Source of the DNA: Streptomonospora sp. PA3
GTDB lineage: Bacteria; Actinomycetota; Actinomycetes; Streptosporangiales; Streptosporangiaceae
Assembly (NCBI RefSeq): GCF_009728995.1
Contig: NZ_VTZW01000015.1
Span: 306,549 to 370,548 of the forward strand
Reading direction: 5' to 3'
Length of the DNA: 64,000 nt
Shown: in pieces, positions 40,232 through 50,207 of the stretch
Position numbering within the stretch: the first letter of the stretch is position 1
Layout of the letters: every line of letters starts with the position of its first letter
Notes under the pieces: model-generated
The model's input: only the letters and a program-made list of their open reading frames with translations
What the model was told of the DNA's origin: nothing
Database searches by the model: none
Program-made: the position numbers and the translations under genes

Positions 40232-41372
40232 GGCGGCTCACCGCCCCCGTGTGCTCGTCGCCGCCGACGGCCCAGATGGCCGCGCCCAGCTCGGTCTGGG
40301 CGACGGCGCCCAGCGCGGTGCCGTCGTCGGCCACCCCGACCGCGCGCCCGGCCGGAGAGAGCACGGCGGCGTCCAGTGCGGCGCGCAGGGAGTCGGTGGA
40401 GACGGTGAACACGTGGCCGTAGCCGACGAGGTCCAGGTCGGCGACGTCGCGCTCGTCCGCGGCCGCCGCCAGCGCCTCGGCGGCCACCCAGCCCAGCGGG
40501 CGGCGCCGGGAGTCGACGACCAGCAGCCAGGGCTCTTTGGCGCGCCGGGCCACATCGCGGGCGTCGGCGGCGGTGTCGCCGGCGGTAACGATGACGTCGC
40601 TGCGCAGCGGCAGGTCGCGGGCGGGGAAGAAGGACAGCCGGCGCACGCCGCGGTCGTAGCCCACGAAGGCCTCGACGAAGTCGTCGGCGGGGTCGGCCAG
40701 CAGCCGCTCGGGGCGATCGACCTGGGCCAGCCGCCCGCCGGGGCGCAGCACCGCGATGCTGTCGCCGATCTTGACCGCCTCGTCGATGTCGTGGGTGACG
40801 AAGACCACCGTCTTGCGCAGCTCGTCCTGGAGCCGCAGCAGCTCGTCCTGCAGTCCCGCGCGTACCACGGGGTCCACGGCGCTGAAGGGCTCGTCCATCA
40901 GCAGGATCGGCGGGTCGGCGGCGAGGGCGCGGGCCACGCCCACGCGCTGCTGCTGGCCGCCGGAGAGCTGGTGGGGGTAGCGGTCGGCGTGCTCGGGTTC
41001 GAGGCCCACCAGCTCCAGCAGCTCGCCGGCGCGCGAGCGCGCCCGCCGCCGGGACCAGCCCAGCAGCCGGGGGACGGTGGCGATGTTGTCGGCGACGGTG
41101 CGGTGCGGGAACAGCCCCGCCTGCTGGATGACATAGCCGATGGAGCGGCGCAGGACGGGCGGGTCCTGGCCGCGGACGTCGTCGCCGTCGATGGCCACCC
41201 GTCCGGCGGTGGGCTCGACCATGCGGTTGATCATCCGCAGAGCGGTGGTCTTGCCGCTGCCGGAGGAGCCGACGAGGACCGTGGTGTGGCCGCTGGGCAC
41301 GGTCAGGTCCAGGTCGTCGACGGCGACGGTGCCGTCGGGGTAGCGCTTGGTCACGCCCTCGAAGGTGATCAT
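40224..41372 (-). CDS. Osmoprotectant ABC transporter ATPase with CBS domains (OpuCA/ProV type)
   Basis: A 382-residue ATPase. Walker A is GSSGSGKTT, the signature LSGGQQQR and Walker [14 protein letters not shown]. Residues about 255-375 form tandem CBS-like repeats ([16 protein letters not shown] and later [13 protein letters not shown]), which in OpuA-type importers sense ionic strength. First gene of the operon. ATG 41372 matches the family start. Confidence 0.93.
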   Translation of the reverse strand: MITFEGVTKRYPDGTVAVDDLDLTVPSGHTTVLVGSSGSGKTTALRMINRMVEPTAGRVAIDGDDVRGQDPPVLRRSIGYVIQQAGLFPHRTVADNIATVPRLLGWSRRRARSRAGELLELVGLEPEHADRYPHQLSGGQQQRVGVARALAADPPILLMDEPFSAVDPVVRAGLQDELLRLQDELRKTVVFVTHDIDEAVKIGDSIAVLRPGGRLAQVDRPERLLADPADDFVEAFVGYDRGVRRLSFFPARDLPLRSDVIVTAGDTAADARDVARRAKEPWLLVVDSRRRPLGWVAAEALAAAADERDVADLDLVGYGHVFTVSTDSLRAALDAAVLSPAGRAVGVADDGTALGAVAQTELGAAIWAVGGDEHTGAVSRHG

Positions 41373-41485
41373 TGTGCTCGCCTGCCGTCTCTCCTCGGGG
41401 CACCGCACGCCGGTCCGTCGTCGGATCTGGTCTGGCCGGACCGCCGTCGGGCCGGCTCCGGGCGGCCGCGCCGCGGCCGCGCTGT

Positions 41486-42145
41486 TCAGTCGGCCTGGTC
41501 GGCGATCCAGGCGGGCAGCTCGGCGAGGCCGTCGAGGACGGCGTCGGCCTGAGCGGCCTCGGCGCGCCCGGCGTGCAGGTAGCCGAGCATGCCGCGGCGC
41601 AGCAGGGCGGCGCGCAGGCCGGCCGCCTTGGCGGGCCGCACGTCGTTGTCGAGGCGGTCGCCGACGTAGAGGATCTCCTCGGGGGTGTGGCCGGTGGCGG
41701 CCACGACGCGGGAGAAGAAGGCGGGGTCGGGTTTGGCCACGCCCCAGTCCTCGGAGACGTGGATCTGGTCGGCGGGCAGCTCCATGGCGGCCAGCGAGGC
41801 TCCGGCCGCGGAGGGCTGGTTGCCGGCGACGACCACGCTCAGGCCCATCGCGCGCAGCTCGGCCAGCGCGGGGCGGACGTCGGCGTAGAGGTCGTCGGCA
41901 TCGAAGTTCTCGCGCAGCGACTCGGGCTCCTCGGCCAGCCAGGCCGCGGATTCGGCGCTGAGCTCGAAATCGGGTTTGACCAGTCGGAACGCATCGATCA
42001 ACGGGCGGCCCTCGGCGAGTACGGCCCCCATGAGCCCGAAGAAGGCCAGCCGCGGCACCCCCAGGCGGTCGGCCCACCGCTCGAAGATGCGGGTCTCGTC
42101 GATGAGGGTCTCGCCGACGTCGAGCACCACACTGCGAATCTTCAC
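41486..42145 (-). CDS. HAD-superfamily hydrolase
   Basis: A 219-residue HAD protein with a helical cap. Motif I is [10 protein letters not shown]: the first Asp is present but the usual second Asp (DxD) is Gly. Motif II lies near VVVAGNQP, the motif III Lys is in [10 protein letters not shown], and motif IV is [10 protein letters not shown]. Loss of the second motif I Asp is known in some phosphatase-like HADs of altered chemistry, so the activity is uncertain. ATG 42145 follows a weak site. Confidence 0.85.
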   Translation of the reverse strand: MKIRSVVLDVGETLIDETRIFERWADRLGVPRLAFFGLMGAVLAEGRPLIDAFRLVKPDFELSAESAAWLAEEPESLRENFDADDLYADVRPALAELRAMGLSVVVAGNQPSAAGASLAAMELPADQIHVSEDWGVAKPDPAFFSRVVAATGHTPEEILYVGDRLDNDVRPAKAAGLRAALLRRGMLGYLHAGRAEAAQADAVLDGLAELPAWIADQAD

Positions 42146-42229
42146 GAAAGGGACGCTAACACGGGGGGCCGACGCGCGGGCGGGGGCGCGTCCGCGCGCG
42201 GGGGCGCCCCGCTCGCGCGGGGCCCGGGC

Positions 42230-42967
42230 TCAGCCGCCCGCGGGCGGGCGCAGGACGGCGAAGGCGTCGGTGATCTCCAGGCGGCGGGTGCGGAAGCGGA
42301 ACAGGGCCGCGGGGCGGCCGCCGGAGCGGCCGGAGGGCACGAAGCCGCCGGTCTCCTCGATCTGGCCGCGCCGCAGCAGGACGCGGCGCAGGTTGGTGGC
42401 GGCCACGTCGTGGCCCAGCGCGGCGCGGTAGTAGCGCGACAGCTGGGAGACGGTGAACTCCGGCGGCGCCAGGGCGAAGCCGACGTTGGTGTAGGAGAGC
42501 TTGGCGCGCAGCCGCCGGCGGCCGGAGTGCACGATCGCGGCGTGGTCGAAGCCCATCTCGGGCAGCTCGCCGGCAGGGTGCCAGCTGGTGTCCTCGGGCA
42601 CCACCGGATCGATGTCGGCGGGCACGAGGCCGAGGTAGGCGGTGGCCAGGATCCTGCCCTGCGGGTGCCGCCCGGGGTCGCCCCGGGTCTCCAGCTGCTC
42701 CAGGTGGGCGAGGTCGCGCACGTCGACCTTCTGGGCCAACTGGCGGCGGATGGAGGAGTCCAGGCCCTCGGCGCGGCCCAGCCGCCCGCCCGGCAGCACC
42801 CAGCGCCCCTCGTAAGGCGGCCGCGCCCGCCGCCACAGCAGCACGGACAGGCGGTCGCAGCGGATCTGGAAGACGACGGCCAGGACCTCGTGCCCGGAGG
42901 GCGCGCCGTCGTGCGCCGCCGGATCGGCCCGGGGGGCCGCCTGCGTGCCGGTCTCGGCGCCGGTCAC
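42230..42967 (-). CDS. nrtR: NrtR-type Nudix-related transcriptional regulator of NAD synthesis
   Basis: A 245-residue protein with an N-terminal Nudix-like domain (EVLAVVFQI...RWVLPGGRL) and a C-terminal winged helix ([17 protein letters not shown]). In the family the Nudix domain binds an ADP-ribose signal and the wing binds DNA. Placement divergent from nadA is strong support. GTG 42967 is chosen since AGAGGAGG lies 8 nt upstream. A palindrome in the shared promoter is its probable site. Confidence 0.88.
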   Translation of the reverse strand: MTGAETGTQAAPRADPAAHDGAPSGHEVLAVVFQIRCDRLSVLLWRRARPPYEGRWVLPGGRLGRAEGLDSSIRRQLAQKVDVRDLAHLEQLETRGDPGRHPQGRILATAYLGLVPADIDPVVPEDTSWHPAGELPEMGFDHAAIVHSGRRRLRAKLSYTNVGFALAPPEFTVSQLSRYYRAALGHDVAATNLRRVLLRRGQIEETGGFVPSGRSGGRPAALFRFRTRRLEITDAFAVLRPPAGG

Positions 42968-43081
42968 CGGTGCACCTCCTCTGCCGTGCCGCAGCCCGTA
43001 TCGGCCGCGGTGCGCGCTGCCGCCGCGCTCGCGCTGCCTGCCCCTGTCCGCGCCATGACTCCCCATGTTAGAGTGTCATCA

Positions 43082-43104
43082 GTTTTTGCCTGTAAGACAA
43101 AAAC
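43082..43104 (+). promoter_or_regulatory. Candidate NrtR operator in the nrtR-nadA promoter region
   Basis: GTTTTTG (43082-43088) and CAAAAAC (43098-43104) are perfect 7-bp arms around a 9-nt spacer that is itself partly symmetric. It is an A/T-rich motif in a very GC-rich gap between the divergent genes, about 90 nt before nadA. Confidence 0.6.
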
Positions 43105-43195
43105 CGGATGCGGGCCGACCGCCGCAACCGGCAGGAGAGCCGACGGCACCGGGTACCGGATCACCGGACCTCTCTCGCGAAGGAAGAGCACGGAC

Positions 43196-44194
43196 ATGGC
43201 AACCGCCCCCGCCGCAGCAGACCCGACGACCGCCCGGGAATGGGCCGAGGAGGTCCGCCGGCTGGCCAGGAGCCGCGACGCGGTGATCCTGGCGCACAAC
43301 TACCAGCGCCCCGAGATCCAGGACGTGGCCGACCACACCGGCGACTCCCTGGCGCTCTCGCGCCTGGCCGCCGAGGTCGACGCGAGCACCATCGTCTTCT
43401 GCGGGGTCCACTTCATGGCCGAGACCGCCAAGATCCTGGCGCCGCAGAAGACCGTCCTGCTGCCCGAACTCGCCGCCGGGTGCTCGCTGGCCGACACGAT
43501 CACCGCCGAGGACGTGCGCGCCTGGCGCGCCGAGCACCCCGGCGCGGTCGTGGTCGCCTACGTCAACACCTCCGCGGCGGTCAAGGCCGAGACCGACGTC
43601 TGCTGCACCTCCTCCAACGCCGCCGACGTCATCCGCTCCATCCCCGAGGACCGGGAGATCCTGTTCCTGCCCGACCAGTTCCTGGGCGCCCACGTCAAGC
43701 GGGTCACCGGCCGCGACAACATCCACGTGTGGATGGGCGAGTGCCACGTGCACGCCGGCATCGACGGCCACACCCTGCGCGAGCGCGTGGCCGCCGAGCC
43801 CGACGCCGAGCTGTACGTGCACCCCGAGTGCGGCTGCGCCACCTCGGCGCTGTACCTGGTCGGCTCGGGCGCTGTGCCCGAGGACCGCGTCAAGGTGCTC
43901 TCCACCGGCGGCATGCTCAGCGCGGCGGAGAAGTCCTCGGCGAGCAAGGTCCTCATCGCCACCGAGACCGGCATGCTGCACCAGCTGCGCGCCGCCAACC
44001 CCGCCACGGCCTTCGAGCCGGTCAACCCGCGCGCGGAATGCCACTACATGAAGATGATCACGGCCGATAAGCTGCTGGCGACCCTGCGCGACGGCACCGG
44101 CGAGATCCGCGTCGACGACGAGACCGCGGCCCGGGCGCGCCGGTCGGTGGAGCGGATGGTGGCCATCGGCACGCCTTCGCGCGGCGGGGAGTGA
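43196..44194 (+). CDS. nadA: Quinolinate synthase NadA
   Basis: NadA condenses iminoaspartate with dihydroxyacetone phosphate to quinolinate on an Fe4S4 cluster. The 332-residue protein has [30 protein letters not shown] after a cysteine, [21 protein letters not shown] and a late AECHYMKM, giving the cluster cysteines. ATG 43196 has AAGGAAG upstream. The usual nadB and nadC partners are not adjacent. Confidence 0.95.
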   Translation: MATAPAAADPTTAREWAEEVRRLARSRDAVILAHNYQRPEIQDVADHTGDSLALSRLAAEVDASTIVFCGVHFMAETAKILAPQKTVLLPELAAGCSLADTITAEDVRAWRAEHPGAVVVAYVNTSAAVKAETDVCCTSSNAADVIRSIPEDREILFLPDQFLGAHVKRVTGRDNIHVWMGECHVHAGIDGHTLRERVAAEPDAELYVHPECGCATSALYLVGSGAVPEDRVKVLSTGGMLSAAEKSSASKVLIATETGMLHQLRAANPATAFEPVNPRAECHYMKMITADKLLATLRDGTGEIRVDDETAARARRSVERMVAIGTPSRGGE

Positions 44195-44274
44195 GTCGGG
44201 CGGGGCCCGGTTCGGCGGCAGAGGACCGCGCGGCACCGCGCTGGGGTAACAAAATCCTTACCTTCGCGCTATAA

Positions 44275-44294
44275 CTGTCCTATGTATCGGACAG
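44275..44294 (+). promoter_or_regulatory. Inverted repeat upstream of the sigma-like gene
   Basis: CTGTCC and GGACAG (44275-44280, 44289-44294) flank TATGTATC, about 95 nt before the GTG. TTATCGGACAAC follows near 44313. It may be an operator or part of a promoter. Confidence 0.35.
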
Positions 44295-44389
44295 CGTTCC
44301 ACCCGAATCACTAGCGTTATCGGACAACTCCGGCCTATCGCCCGATGCAGGACGTCACGGCCGGTGCGTGTCGCGCTTGGGGAGGGAAC

Positions 44390-45916
44390 GTGACGACGCA
44401 GTTCCGGCGTTCGGGGAACGCCGCCGAGCCGGCCCCGCAGGCACCGCCGGGCCGGTCCGCGCGCGCCGCGGCGGGGCGCCACAGCGCCGCGCCCGGCGCG
44501 GAGCTGGCCGCTGCGCTGCGCCGCGGCACCGGCTACGGCCGCTGCTACGACCGGTTCGGATCTCAGCTCTACCGCTACTGCTGGTCCCTGCTGGGGCCCG
44601 GCGGCAGCGGCACGGAGGCCGATCGCGCCGCGGCGGCGGTGCACGAGGCGTTCTCGGCCGCGGCCGAAAGCATCGATGCGCTGGGCGACGACCGGGAGTT
44701 CGCCGCCTGGCTGTTCGCGCTCTGCCGCGCCGCCGCCCGGCGCCGCGGGTTCGCGCCCCGCTCCCCCTACGCCCAGCTCGCCACCGCCGACTCCGAGCAG
44801 GCCCCGGTCCAGCTGTCGCTGCGCCTGCCGCCCAGCTACCGCGAACTGCTGGAGCTGTACCTGCGCCACGGGCTTCCCACGGCCTCCATCGCCCGCATCC
44901 TGGGCCTCGCTCCCGAGACCGCGGCCGAACTGTGCCGCGCGGCGGTGCTGCGCGCGGCCGAACTGCTGACCCGCCACGCCCTGGCCCCGGGGCGCACCGG
45001 CGAGCGCGGCGTGCGCTCCGTGCTCGGCGGTCTGGAACCGCCGGGCCCGCCGCCGGCGCTGCGCGAGCGCGTGATCGAGGACTGCGCCTCCCCGCTGGCC
45101 GCCCCCGCCCGCCGGGCGGCGGCCGAGGCCCTGGCCCCGCTGGGCGAGGACGGCTTCCCGCTGCACCGCAAGCGCGCGCCCGGCGCCCACGGCCGCCCCT
45201 CGGCGCCGGCCCCCGATTCCGCTCCCGAGCCCGGCCGCGGCGACGACGAGACCGCCGCCCTGCCCGCCGACCGGGTCACCACGCGCGACGTGCCGGTCCG
45301 GGCCGCACCGGAGCCGGTCGCCGCGTCCGGTGCCGCCGAGGCGGGCCGCCCCGGCCGGCGGCGGCTGCCCACGGCCGTCGTCGCGACCCTGGCCGCCGGA
45401 GCCGTGTTCGCCTGCCTGTGGGCGGGGGTGGCGGCCGTGCGTGCCCAGCAGGGCGATACGGTGACCGGCGCGGTCCCGCCGGCGGCTCCCACGGCGGCCC
45501 CCTCACCCGCACAGCAGAACCCCTCGCCGGTGACCGGCCGGGGCGACCTCCCCGAGATCGCCGAGCCGGTGCCCCCGGAACGCCTGGAGGCGACCGTGGA
45601 GGCCCCGCCGGCCCCGGAGAGCGGCGGATCGGACCCCGCGGAGGCCGACGGCGCCCCCTCCGCGGCGCCCGCCCCCGGCGAGCCCGACGGGCAGCAGCCC
45701 TCCGCGGCGCCCGGGGATCCCGGGAGCGGAGACCAGCAGGAGGGCGCCTCGGACGACGGCGGTGAAGCCTCCGGCGAGTCGGACGACGAATCCGGCGGCG
45801 CCTCGGGCGCCGGCTCCGATTCCGGATCGGACGACGCCTCCGGCGGCGGACCCCTCTCCGACCTCTTCGACGGCCTGTTCGGGTTCTTCACCGCCGGTGA
45901 AGGAGAGAGCGCCTGA
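44390..45916 (+). CDS. Membrane-tethered ECF sigma factor-like protein
   Basis: A 508-residue protein. Residues about 45-115 resemble sigma region 2 (YDRFGSQLYRYCW, then FAAWLFALCRAAARR), and residues 145-200 resemble region 4 (LPPSYRELLELYLRHGLPTASIA, then RILGLAPETA). A single membrane helix follows near residues 326-352, and then about 155 residues of Pro/Ala/Glu/Ser/Gly-rich, acidic sequence that should lie outside. Region 2 lacks a clear -10 recognition block. GTG 44390 has GGAGGG. It may be a diverged sigma factor held at the membrane. Confidence 0.8.
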   Translation: MTTQFRRSGNAAEPAPQAPPGRSARAAAGRHSAAPGAELAAALRRGTGYGRCYDRFGSQLYRYCWSLLGPGGSGTEADRAAAAVHEAFSAAAESIDALGDDREFAAWLFALCRAAARRRGFAPRSPYAQLATADSEQAPVQLSLRLPPSYRELLELYLRHGLPTASIARILGLAPETAAELCRAAVLRAAELLTRHALAPGRTGERGVRSVLGGLEPPGPPPALRERVIEDCASPLAAPARRAAAEALAPLGEDGFPLHRKRAPGAHGRPSAPAPDSAPEPGRGDDETAALPADRVTTRDVPVRAAPEPVAASGAAEAGRPGRRRLPTAVVATLAAGAVFACLWAGVAAVRAQQGDTVTGAVPPAAPTAAPSPAQQNPSPVTGRGDLPEIAEPVPPERLEATVEAPPAPESGGSDPAEADGAPSAAPAPGEPDGQQPSAAPGDPGSGDQQEGASDDGGEASGESDDESGGASGAGSDSGSDDASGGGPLSDLFDGLFGFFTAGEGESA

Positions 45917-45985
45917 GCGGCGCCTGCGGCGCGGCGTCCAGCTTCCGAGGACGGAGCCGGGTGTCTCACCACCCCGCCGGAAGCA

Positions 45986-46239
45986 GGAACCCCCCGAGAC
46001 CTCCGCGAGGCAGCCACCACAAAGGCTGCGGCAATGGGGCTGCGACGCGCGAAGCGCCGCGCGCCAGCTTGCCGCCGAGCATACGGAACACCTTCGCACC
46101 GCAGGCCCGCCACCGGTGGCACGGCTCCACCTGATACGTTCAGCGTGCGCTCGGCGGCAAGCTGCGACCGCGCTACGCGAGACGCGCCCATTGCCGCAGC
46201 CTCGGTGGTGGCCGCCCCGGGTGGTACCCGGGGGGTTCC
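45986..46239. repeat. Dispersed giant palindrome, copy B
   Basis: A 254-bp imperfect inverted repeat. The outer arms are GGAACCCCC (45986) and GGGGTTCC (to 46239), with ACCAC pairing inside. The inner 178 bp (46024-46201) is bounded by GGCTGCGGCAATGGG and CCCATTGCCGCAGCC. It lies between the convergent sigma-like gene and the KstR-like gene. Confidence 0.88.
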
Positions 46240-46496
46240 CGGCAAGCGGCACCCCGTCGTTCTTAAACACGGCCTACGCGACCATCGGCCGGCGTGGGCG
46301 GATGGCCGATCACCCGGCGGGGCGGCGAGGACGGCGGCGTTCCGGTGCTCCGCCTCCACCGACACATCGGGGGCCGGAACACCGAATACCCGATTTGATT
46401 CAACGTGTTCCCGCGTCGGTCGCGTCGAGGGTCCGTTCCGCGCAAGCCCAACCACCGCCGACCTGATTGCCTCGCCGCCCTCAATACGACCCCGTC

Positions 46497-47123
46497 TCAG
46501 CGGTCGGCCAGCAGCGGTTCGGCGGCGATCTCCAGGCGGTGCTGGACCTCGTCGACGTCCCGGGCCCCCTTGAGGACCTCCAACAGCTCGAAGATCCACA
46601 CGCTGGCCAGCGACGCCACGCGGATGTAAGCGGGGTCTGCGCGGTCGGGCGGCTCCGGCACGCCGGACTCGGGCCCCTCGCCTTCGGCGTCCGGGCTCCG
46701 GTGGGCCACGCGCCAGAGCAGGTCGGTGATGCGGGCGCCCAGCTCGGTGTTGGCCTCGGTCATGATGAGCGAGCGCACGAGGGCGTCGGCCAGCTCCGGC
46801 TCGCGCATCAGTCCGCGCGTGGCCCGCATCAGCACGTCGACCGCACGGCCCGCCGCGGTCTCGGCCGTGGGCGGTCGGCGGTCGATGCTGGCCTCCAGCA
46901 GGTCCAGCTCCTCGGCCACCACCGCCACGACCAGGTCCATCTTGGAGGGGAAGTAGCGGTAGAGCGTGCCCAGGGCGACGCCGGCGCGCTCGGCGACCGT
47001 GCGCATCTGCATCGCCTCGACGCCGCCGCGCAGCGCCAGGGCCGCCGCCGTCTGCACGATGCGCTTGCGGCGCTGGTTCTGGCTTCGGGACCGCATTCCG
47101 ATCGGCGCCTGCTGGAACGCCAC
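46497..47123 (-). CDS. TetR-family regulator, KstR-like
   Basis: A 208-residue TetR regulator. The helix-turn-helix QNQRRKRIVQTAAALALRGG, then QMRTVAERAGVALGTLYRYFPSK, closely follows KstR, the repressor of actinobacterial steroid catabolism. GTG 47123 is chosen as GGGAGA precedes it by 6 nt; ATG 47096 is the alternative. It faces a metallo-beta-lactamase gene across 395 bp that contains a KstR-box-like site. No steroid catabolic genes lie nearby. Confidence 0.85.
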   Translation of the reverse strand: MAFQQAPIGMRSRSQNQRRKRIVQTAAALALRGGVEAMQMRTVAERAGVALGTLYRYFPSKMDLVVAVVAEELDLLEASIDRRPPTAETAAGRAVDVLMRATRGLMREPELADALVRSLIMTEANTELGARITDLLWRVAHRSPDAEGEGPESGVPEPPDRADPAYIRVASLASVWIFELLEVLKGARDVDEVQHRLEIAAEPLLADR

Positions 47124-47376
47124 GCCGGCTCTCCCATCATCGTCGTCCGCGGGGCGCACCCGCCGACCCGGCGCGATCCGCGACCGAGGCGAGGCCGGAC
47201 GCGGGCCCGCGGGCAGCTCCGCACGAGGGCAGCGCTCGACGCCCTCACAAGAACACGTTATCCCAGGATCCCCCACCGGTCCGAGCCGCCACAACTGTCC
47301 ACGCGACGTCTTAACCCGGAGTTGATCCGTCCCACCGCTGCGCGACCACCTCCCGCCCCGTTTCCGGAGGGGCGAA

Positions 47377-47390
47377 GTGGAATGCGTTCT
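47377..47390 (-). promoter_or_regulatory. KstR-box-like site
   Basis: The plus strand reads TGGAATGCGTTCTA, the minus strand TAGAACGCATTCCA. The KstR consensus is TnnAACnnGTTnnA, so only one position disagrees. It lies in the divergent gap of the KstR-like gene. Confidence 0.5.
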
Positions 47391-47482
47391 AGTCACCGCG
47401 GCGCCTCCCGCGCCTCCCGCGCCCCGGCGGGCCGGTACCGCCCCCGGAGCCCCGCTCGGTGGGCGCGACCGCGACAGTACTA

Positions 47483-47499
47483 GAATCCGATTCGGATTC
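47483..47499 (+). promoter_or_regulatory. Perfect 17-bp palindrome before the MBL-fold gene
   Basis: GAATCCGATTCGGATTC is an 8-1-8 perfect inverted repeat. It ends 20 nt before the ATG and directly precedes the AGGAGG ribosome site, so a bound protein would block transcription or initiation. Confidence 0.55.
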
Positions 47500-47518
47500 G
47501 GTTCAGGAGGATGATCCC

Positions 47519-48535
47519 ATGCGGCCGCTGCCACCGGTGGAGGATCTGGGCGAGGGCGTGTGGAGCGTGCCCGTGCCCATCCCCGGCAACCCCCTCGGCT
47601 ACACGCTGGTCTACGTGCTGGAGAGCCCGCGGGGACCGGTTCTCGTGGACGCCGGGTGGCACCACGAGGACTCCTGGCAGGCGCTCACCGCCGGGCTGGA
47701 GTCCGCCGGGACCGCGGTGGCCGACGTCCGCGGCGTCGTCCTCACCCACTTCCACCCCGACCACTCCGGGCTCGCCGGGCGCGTGCGCGAAGCCTCCGGC
47801 GCCTGGATCGCGATGCATGGCGCCGACGCCGAGCTGGTGCGCCACTTCGCGCGTATCGGCGCCGACGAGCAGCGCGAACGGCTGATCGGCCGCACCGCCG
47901 GCGCCGGGGCCTCGGCCGCCGAGCTGGAGGAGCTGGCCCGGACGGCTCCCCCTTTCGCGGTGCCCGCACCACCCGACCGCACCCTGGCCGACGGCGAGCT
48001 GGTCGACCTGCCGCAGCGCAAGCTGCGCGCCGTGTGGACGCCCGGCCACACCCCCGGCCACATCTGCCTGCACCTGGAGGACGCCGACCGCCTGTTCACC
48101 GGCGACCACGTGCTGCCGCGCATCACCCCCCACATCGGCCTCTACGCCTTCGACGACGGCGACGACCCCCTCGGCGAGTACCTGGCTTCGCTGTCGCGGA
48201 TCGCTGAAACCCCTGATGAGACCCGCATCCTGCCCGCACACGAGCACCGCTTCAGCGGCGCGGCCGAGCGCGCCGCCGAGATCGCGGCCCATCACGAGCA
48301 CAAGCTCGCCGAACTCGCCGGCCTCCTCGCCGACGGGGACGCGACGCTGTGGGAGCTGAGCGCGCGCCTGCCCTGGAAGCGGGGGTGGGAGGCGATGGCG
48401 GTCGCCCAGCGCCGCATGGCCGCCGCGGAGACCGCAGCCCACGTGCGCACCCTGGAGCGGCGCGGGCTCGCGGTGTGCGCCGACGGCGCCGACGGCGCGC
48501 TGCGCTGGCGCTCCGCGGACCCCGCCGGCCCCTGA
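47519..48535 (+). CDS. Metallo-beta-lactamase-fold hydrolase
   Basis: A 338-residue protein with the metal motif THFHPDHSGL (HxHxDH) near residue 78, a further GHTPGH His, GDHVLP with the bridging Asp, and a late PAHEHRF. The C-terminal 80 residues form a helical region ending in a winged-helix-like segment, as in glyoxalase II-like and LACTB2-like proteins. ATG 47519 has AGGAGG 9 nt upstream. Divergent from a KstR-like gene, so possibly under its control; substrate unknown. Confidence 0.88.
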   Translation: MRPLPPVEDLGEGVWSVPVPIPGNPLGYTLVYVLESPRGPVLVDAGWHHEDSWQALTAGLESAGTAVADVRGVVLTHFHPDHSGLAGRVREASGAWIAMHGADAELVRHFARIGADEQRERLIGRTAGAGASAAELEELARTAPPFAVPAPPDRTLADGELVDLPQRKLRAVWTPGHTPGHICLHLEDADRLFTGDHVLPRITPHIGLYAFDDGDDPLGEYLASLSRIAETPDETRILPAHEHRFSGAAERAAEIAAHHEHKLAELAGLLADGDATLWELSARLPWKRGWEAMAVAQRRMAAAETAAHVRTLERRGLAVCADGADGALRWRSADPAGP

Positions 48536-48749
48536 CGCTCCGGCGCAGCCGGCGCCGGAGCCGCCCGCGTGCGGATGCCCACAGCCGCCCCGGCGCCCGG
48601 CCCGCGGGCGGCCCCGAGGATCCTGGGCGGAGGGGCCAGGCCTTAAACTGGTGAGTAACATGCGGGCGCGCGGCCGAACTCGCCCTTCTGGCGGTCCCAC
48701 GCAGCGACCAGCGGTGGCGGAACGCGCGAGCGACGAACGAGGTGAAGCA

Positions 48750-48893
48750 GTGACCCTGCCGGTGCGACCACCGTCACCGCGCGCCCGCAGCACCCCCGGC
48801 CCGCTCGGCCTGCGCCCCGCCCCCGCTCTCCCCCCGCTCCACCGCGCCCGGCGCGGGCACCGTCCGTCCGCCACCACGCTGTCGATGGGTTAA
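48750..48893 (+). CDS. Doubtful 47-residue leader ORF before the glycosyltransferase
   Basis: In the 363-bp gap before the glycosyltransferase, a GTG preceded by GAGGTGAAG opens a Pro/Arg-rich frame that stops 6 nt before the next gene. The rest of the gap holds a hairpin-forming GC-rich stretch past the MBL gene. The ORF could couple translation to the weakly started glycosyltransferase or be a chance frame. Its composition is not protein-like. Confidence 0.25.
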   Translation: MTLPVRPPSPRARSTPGPLGLRPAPALPPLHRARRGHRPSATTLSMG

Positions 48894-48898
48894 GACCT

Positions 48899-50182
48899 AT
48901 GCCGCACCCCGACCGCCCCCTGCGCGTCGCCCTGCTCTCCTACCGCAGCAAGCCGCACTGCGGCGGCCAAGGCGTCTACGTGCGCCACCTCTCCCGCGAA
49001 CTGGCGGCCCTGGGCCACGACGTCACCGTCTTCTCCGGCCAGCCCTACCCCGAGCTGGACTCCGGAGTGGCCTTGGAGAAGGTCCCCAGCCTGGACCTCT
49101 ACAACGACGCCAACCCCTTCACCGCGCCGCCGGTGCGGCAGTGGCGCGACTGGATCGACGTCCTGGAGGTCGCCACCATGTGGACGGCCGGGTTCCCCGA
49201 GCCGCTCACCTTCTCCCTGCGCGCACTGCGCGAGCTGCGCCGGCGGCGCGGCGAGTTCGACGTCGTCCACGACAACCAGACGCTGGGCTACGGCCAGCTC
49301 GGCATCCGGTCCGCCGGCCTGCCGATGGTCACCACCATCCACCACCCCATCACCGTCGACCGCCGCATCGAGGTGGAGCAGGCCACCGGCTGGCAGCGCA
49401 TCAGCAAGCGGCGCTGGTACAGCTTCGTGCGCATGCAGGGCCGGGTCGCCCGCCGCATGGCCCCCGTGCTCGTGCCCTCCCGCTCCTCGGCCGACGACAT
49501 CGTCCGCGAGTTCGGCGTGCGCCGCTCGGCCGTGGACGTCGTCCCGCTCGGCGTGGACACCCGCTACTTCCACCCCCGGCCCGCCACCGAGCGCATCCCC
49601 GGCCGGCTCGCGTGCGTGGCCAGCGCCGACAGCCCGCTCAAGGGCGTCGCGACACTGCTGCGCGCCACCGCCAAACTCGCCACCGAGCGCGACGTCTCGC
49701 TGACCGTCGTCAGCAGACCCACCCCCGGCGGCCCCACCGATCGGCTCGTCGACGAGCTGAGCCTGCGCGACCGCGTCACGTTCGTCAGCGGCATCGACGA
49801 CGCCGAACTGGGCGAACTGCTGGCCCGCGCCGAGGTCGCCGTCGTACCGTCCTTCTACGAGGGCTTCTCCCTGCCGGCCGTGGAGGCCATGGCCTGCGGC
49901 ACCCCCCTGGTCGCCAGCCGCGCCGGCGCCATCCCCGAGGTCGTCGGCCCCGACGGCGAGGCCGCGCGCCTCACCGAACCCGGCGACCCCGAGGAACTGG
50001 CGGCCGCCGTCGGCGACCTGCTCGACGCCCCGGACCGCCGCGCACGCATGGGCGAGGCCGCCTGGAACCGCGTCCAAGAGAGGTTCACCTGGCGGGCCGT
50101 CGCAGAGGCGACCGCCCGGCGCTACACCGCCGCGATCGACGCCGCCCGCGGCCGCGCCGGCGAGCCCGCGGCGCGCACGTGA
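48899..50182 (+). CDS. GT4-family glycosyltransferase
   Basis: A 427-residue GT-B glycosyltransferase. It has the N-terminal glycine motif GGQGVYVRHL, a central VPLGVDTRYF, SPLKGVATLL and the E-x7-E donor motif YEGFSLPAVEA. No membrane helix. The ribosome site before ATG 48899 is weak. It is the first of three coupled genes with a methyltransferase and a prenyltransferase-fold protein. Sugar and acceptor unknown. Confidence 0.9.
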   Translation: MPHPDRPLRVALLSYRSKPHCGGQGVYVRHLSRELAALGHDVTVFSGQPYPELDSGVALEKVPSLDLYNDANPFTAPPVRQWRDWIDVLEVATMWTAGFPEPLTFSLRALRELRRRRGEFDVVHDNQTLGYGQLGIRSAGLPMVTTIHHPITVDRRIEVEQATGWQRISKRRWYSFVRMQGRVARRMAPVLVPSRSSADDIVREFGVRRSAVDVVPLGVDTRYFHPRPATERIPGRLACVASADSPLKGVATLLRATAKLATERDVSLTVVSRPTPGGPTDRLVDELSLRDRVTFVSGIDDAELGELLARAEVAVVPSFYEGFSLPAVEAMACGTPLVASRAGAIPEVVGPDGEAARLTEPGDPEELAAAVGDLLDAPDRRARMGEAAWNRVQERFTWRAVAEATARRYTAAIDAARGRAGEPAART

Positions 50183-50207
50183 CCAGCACGACCCGAAGGA
50201 GCCAGCA

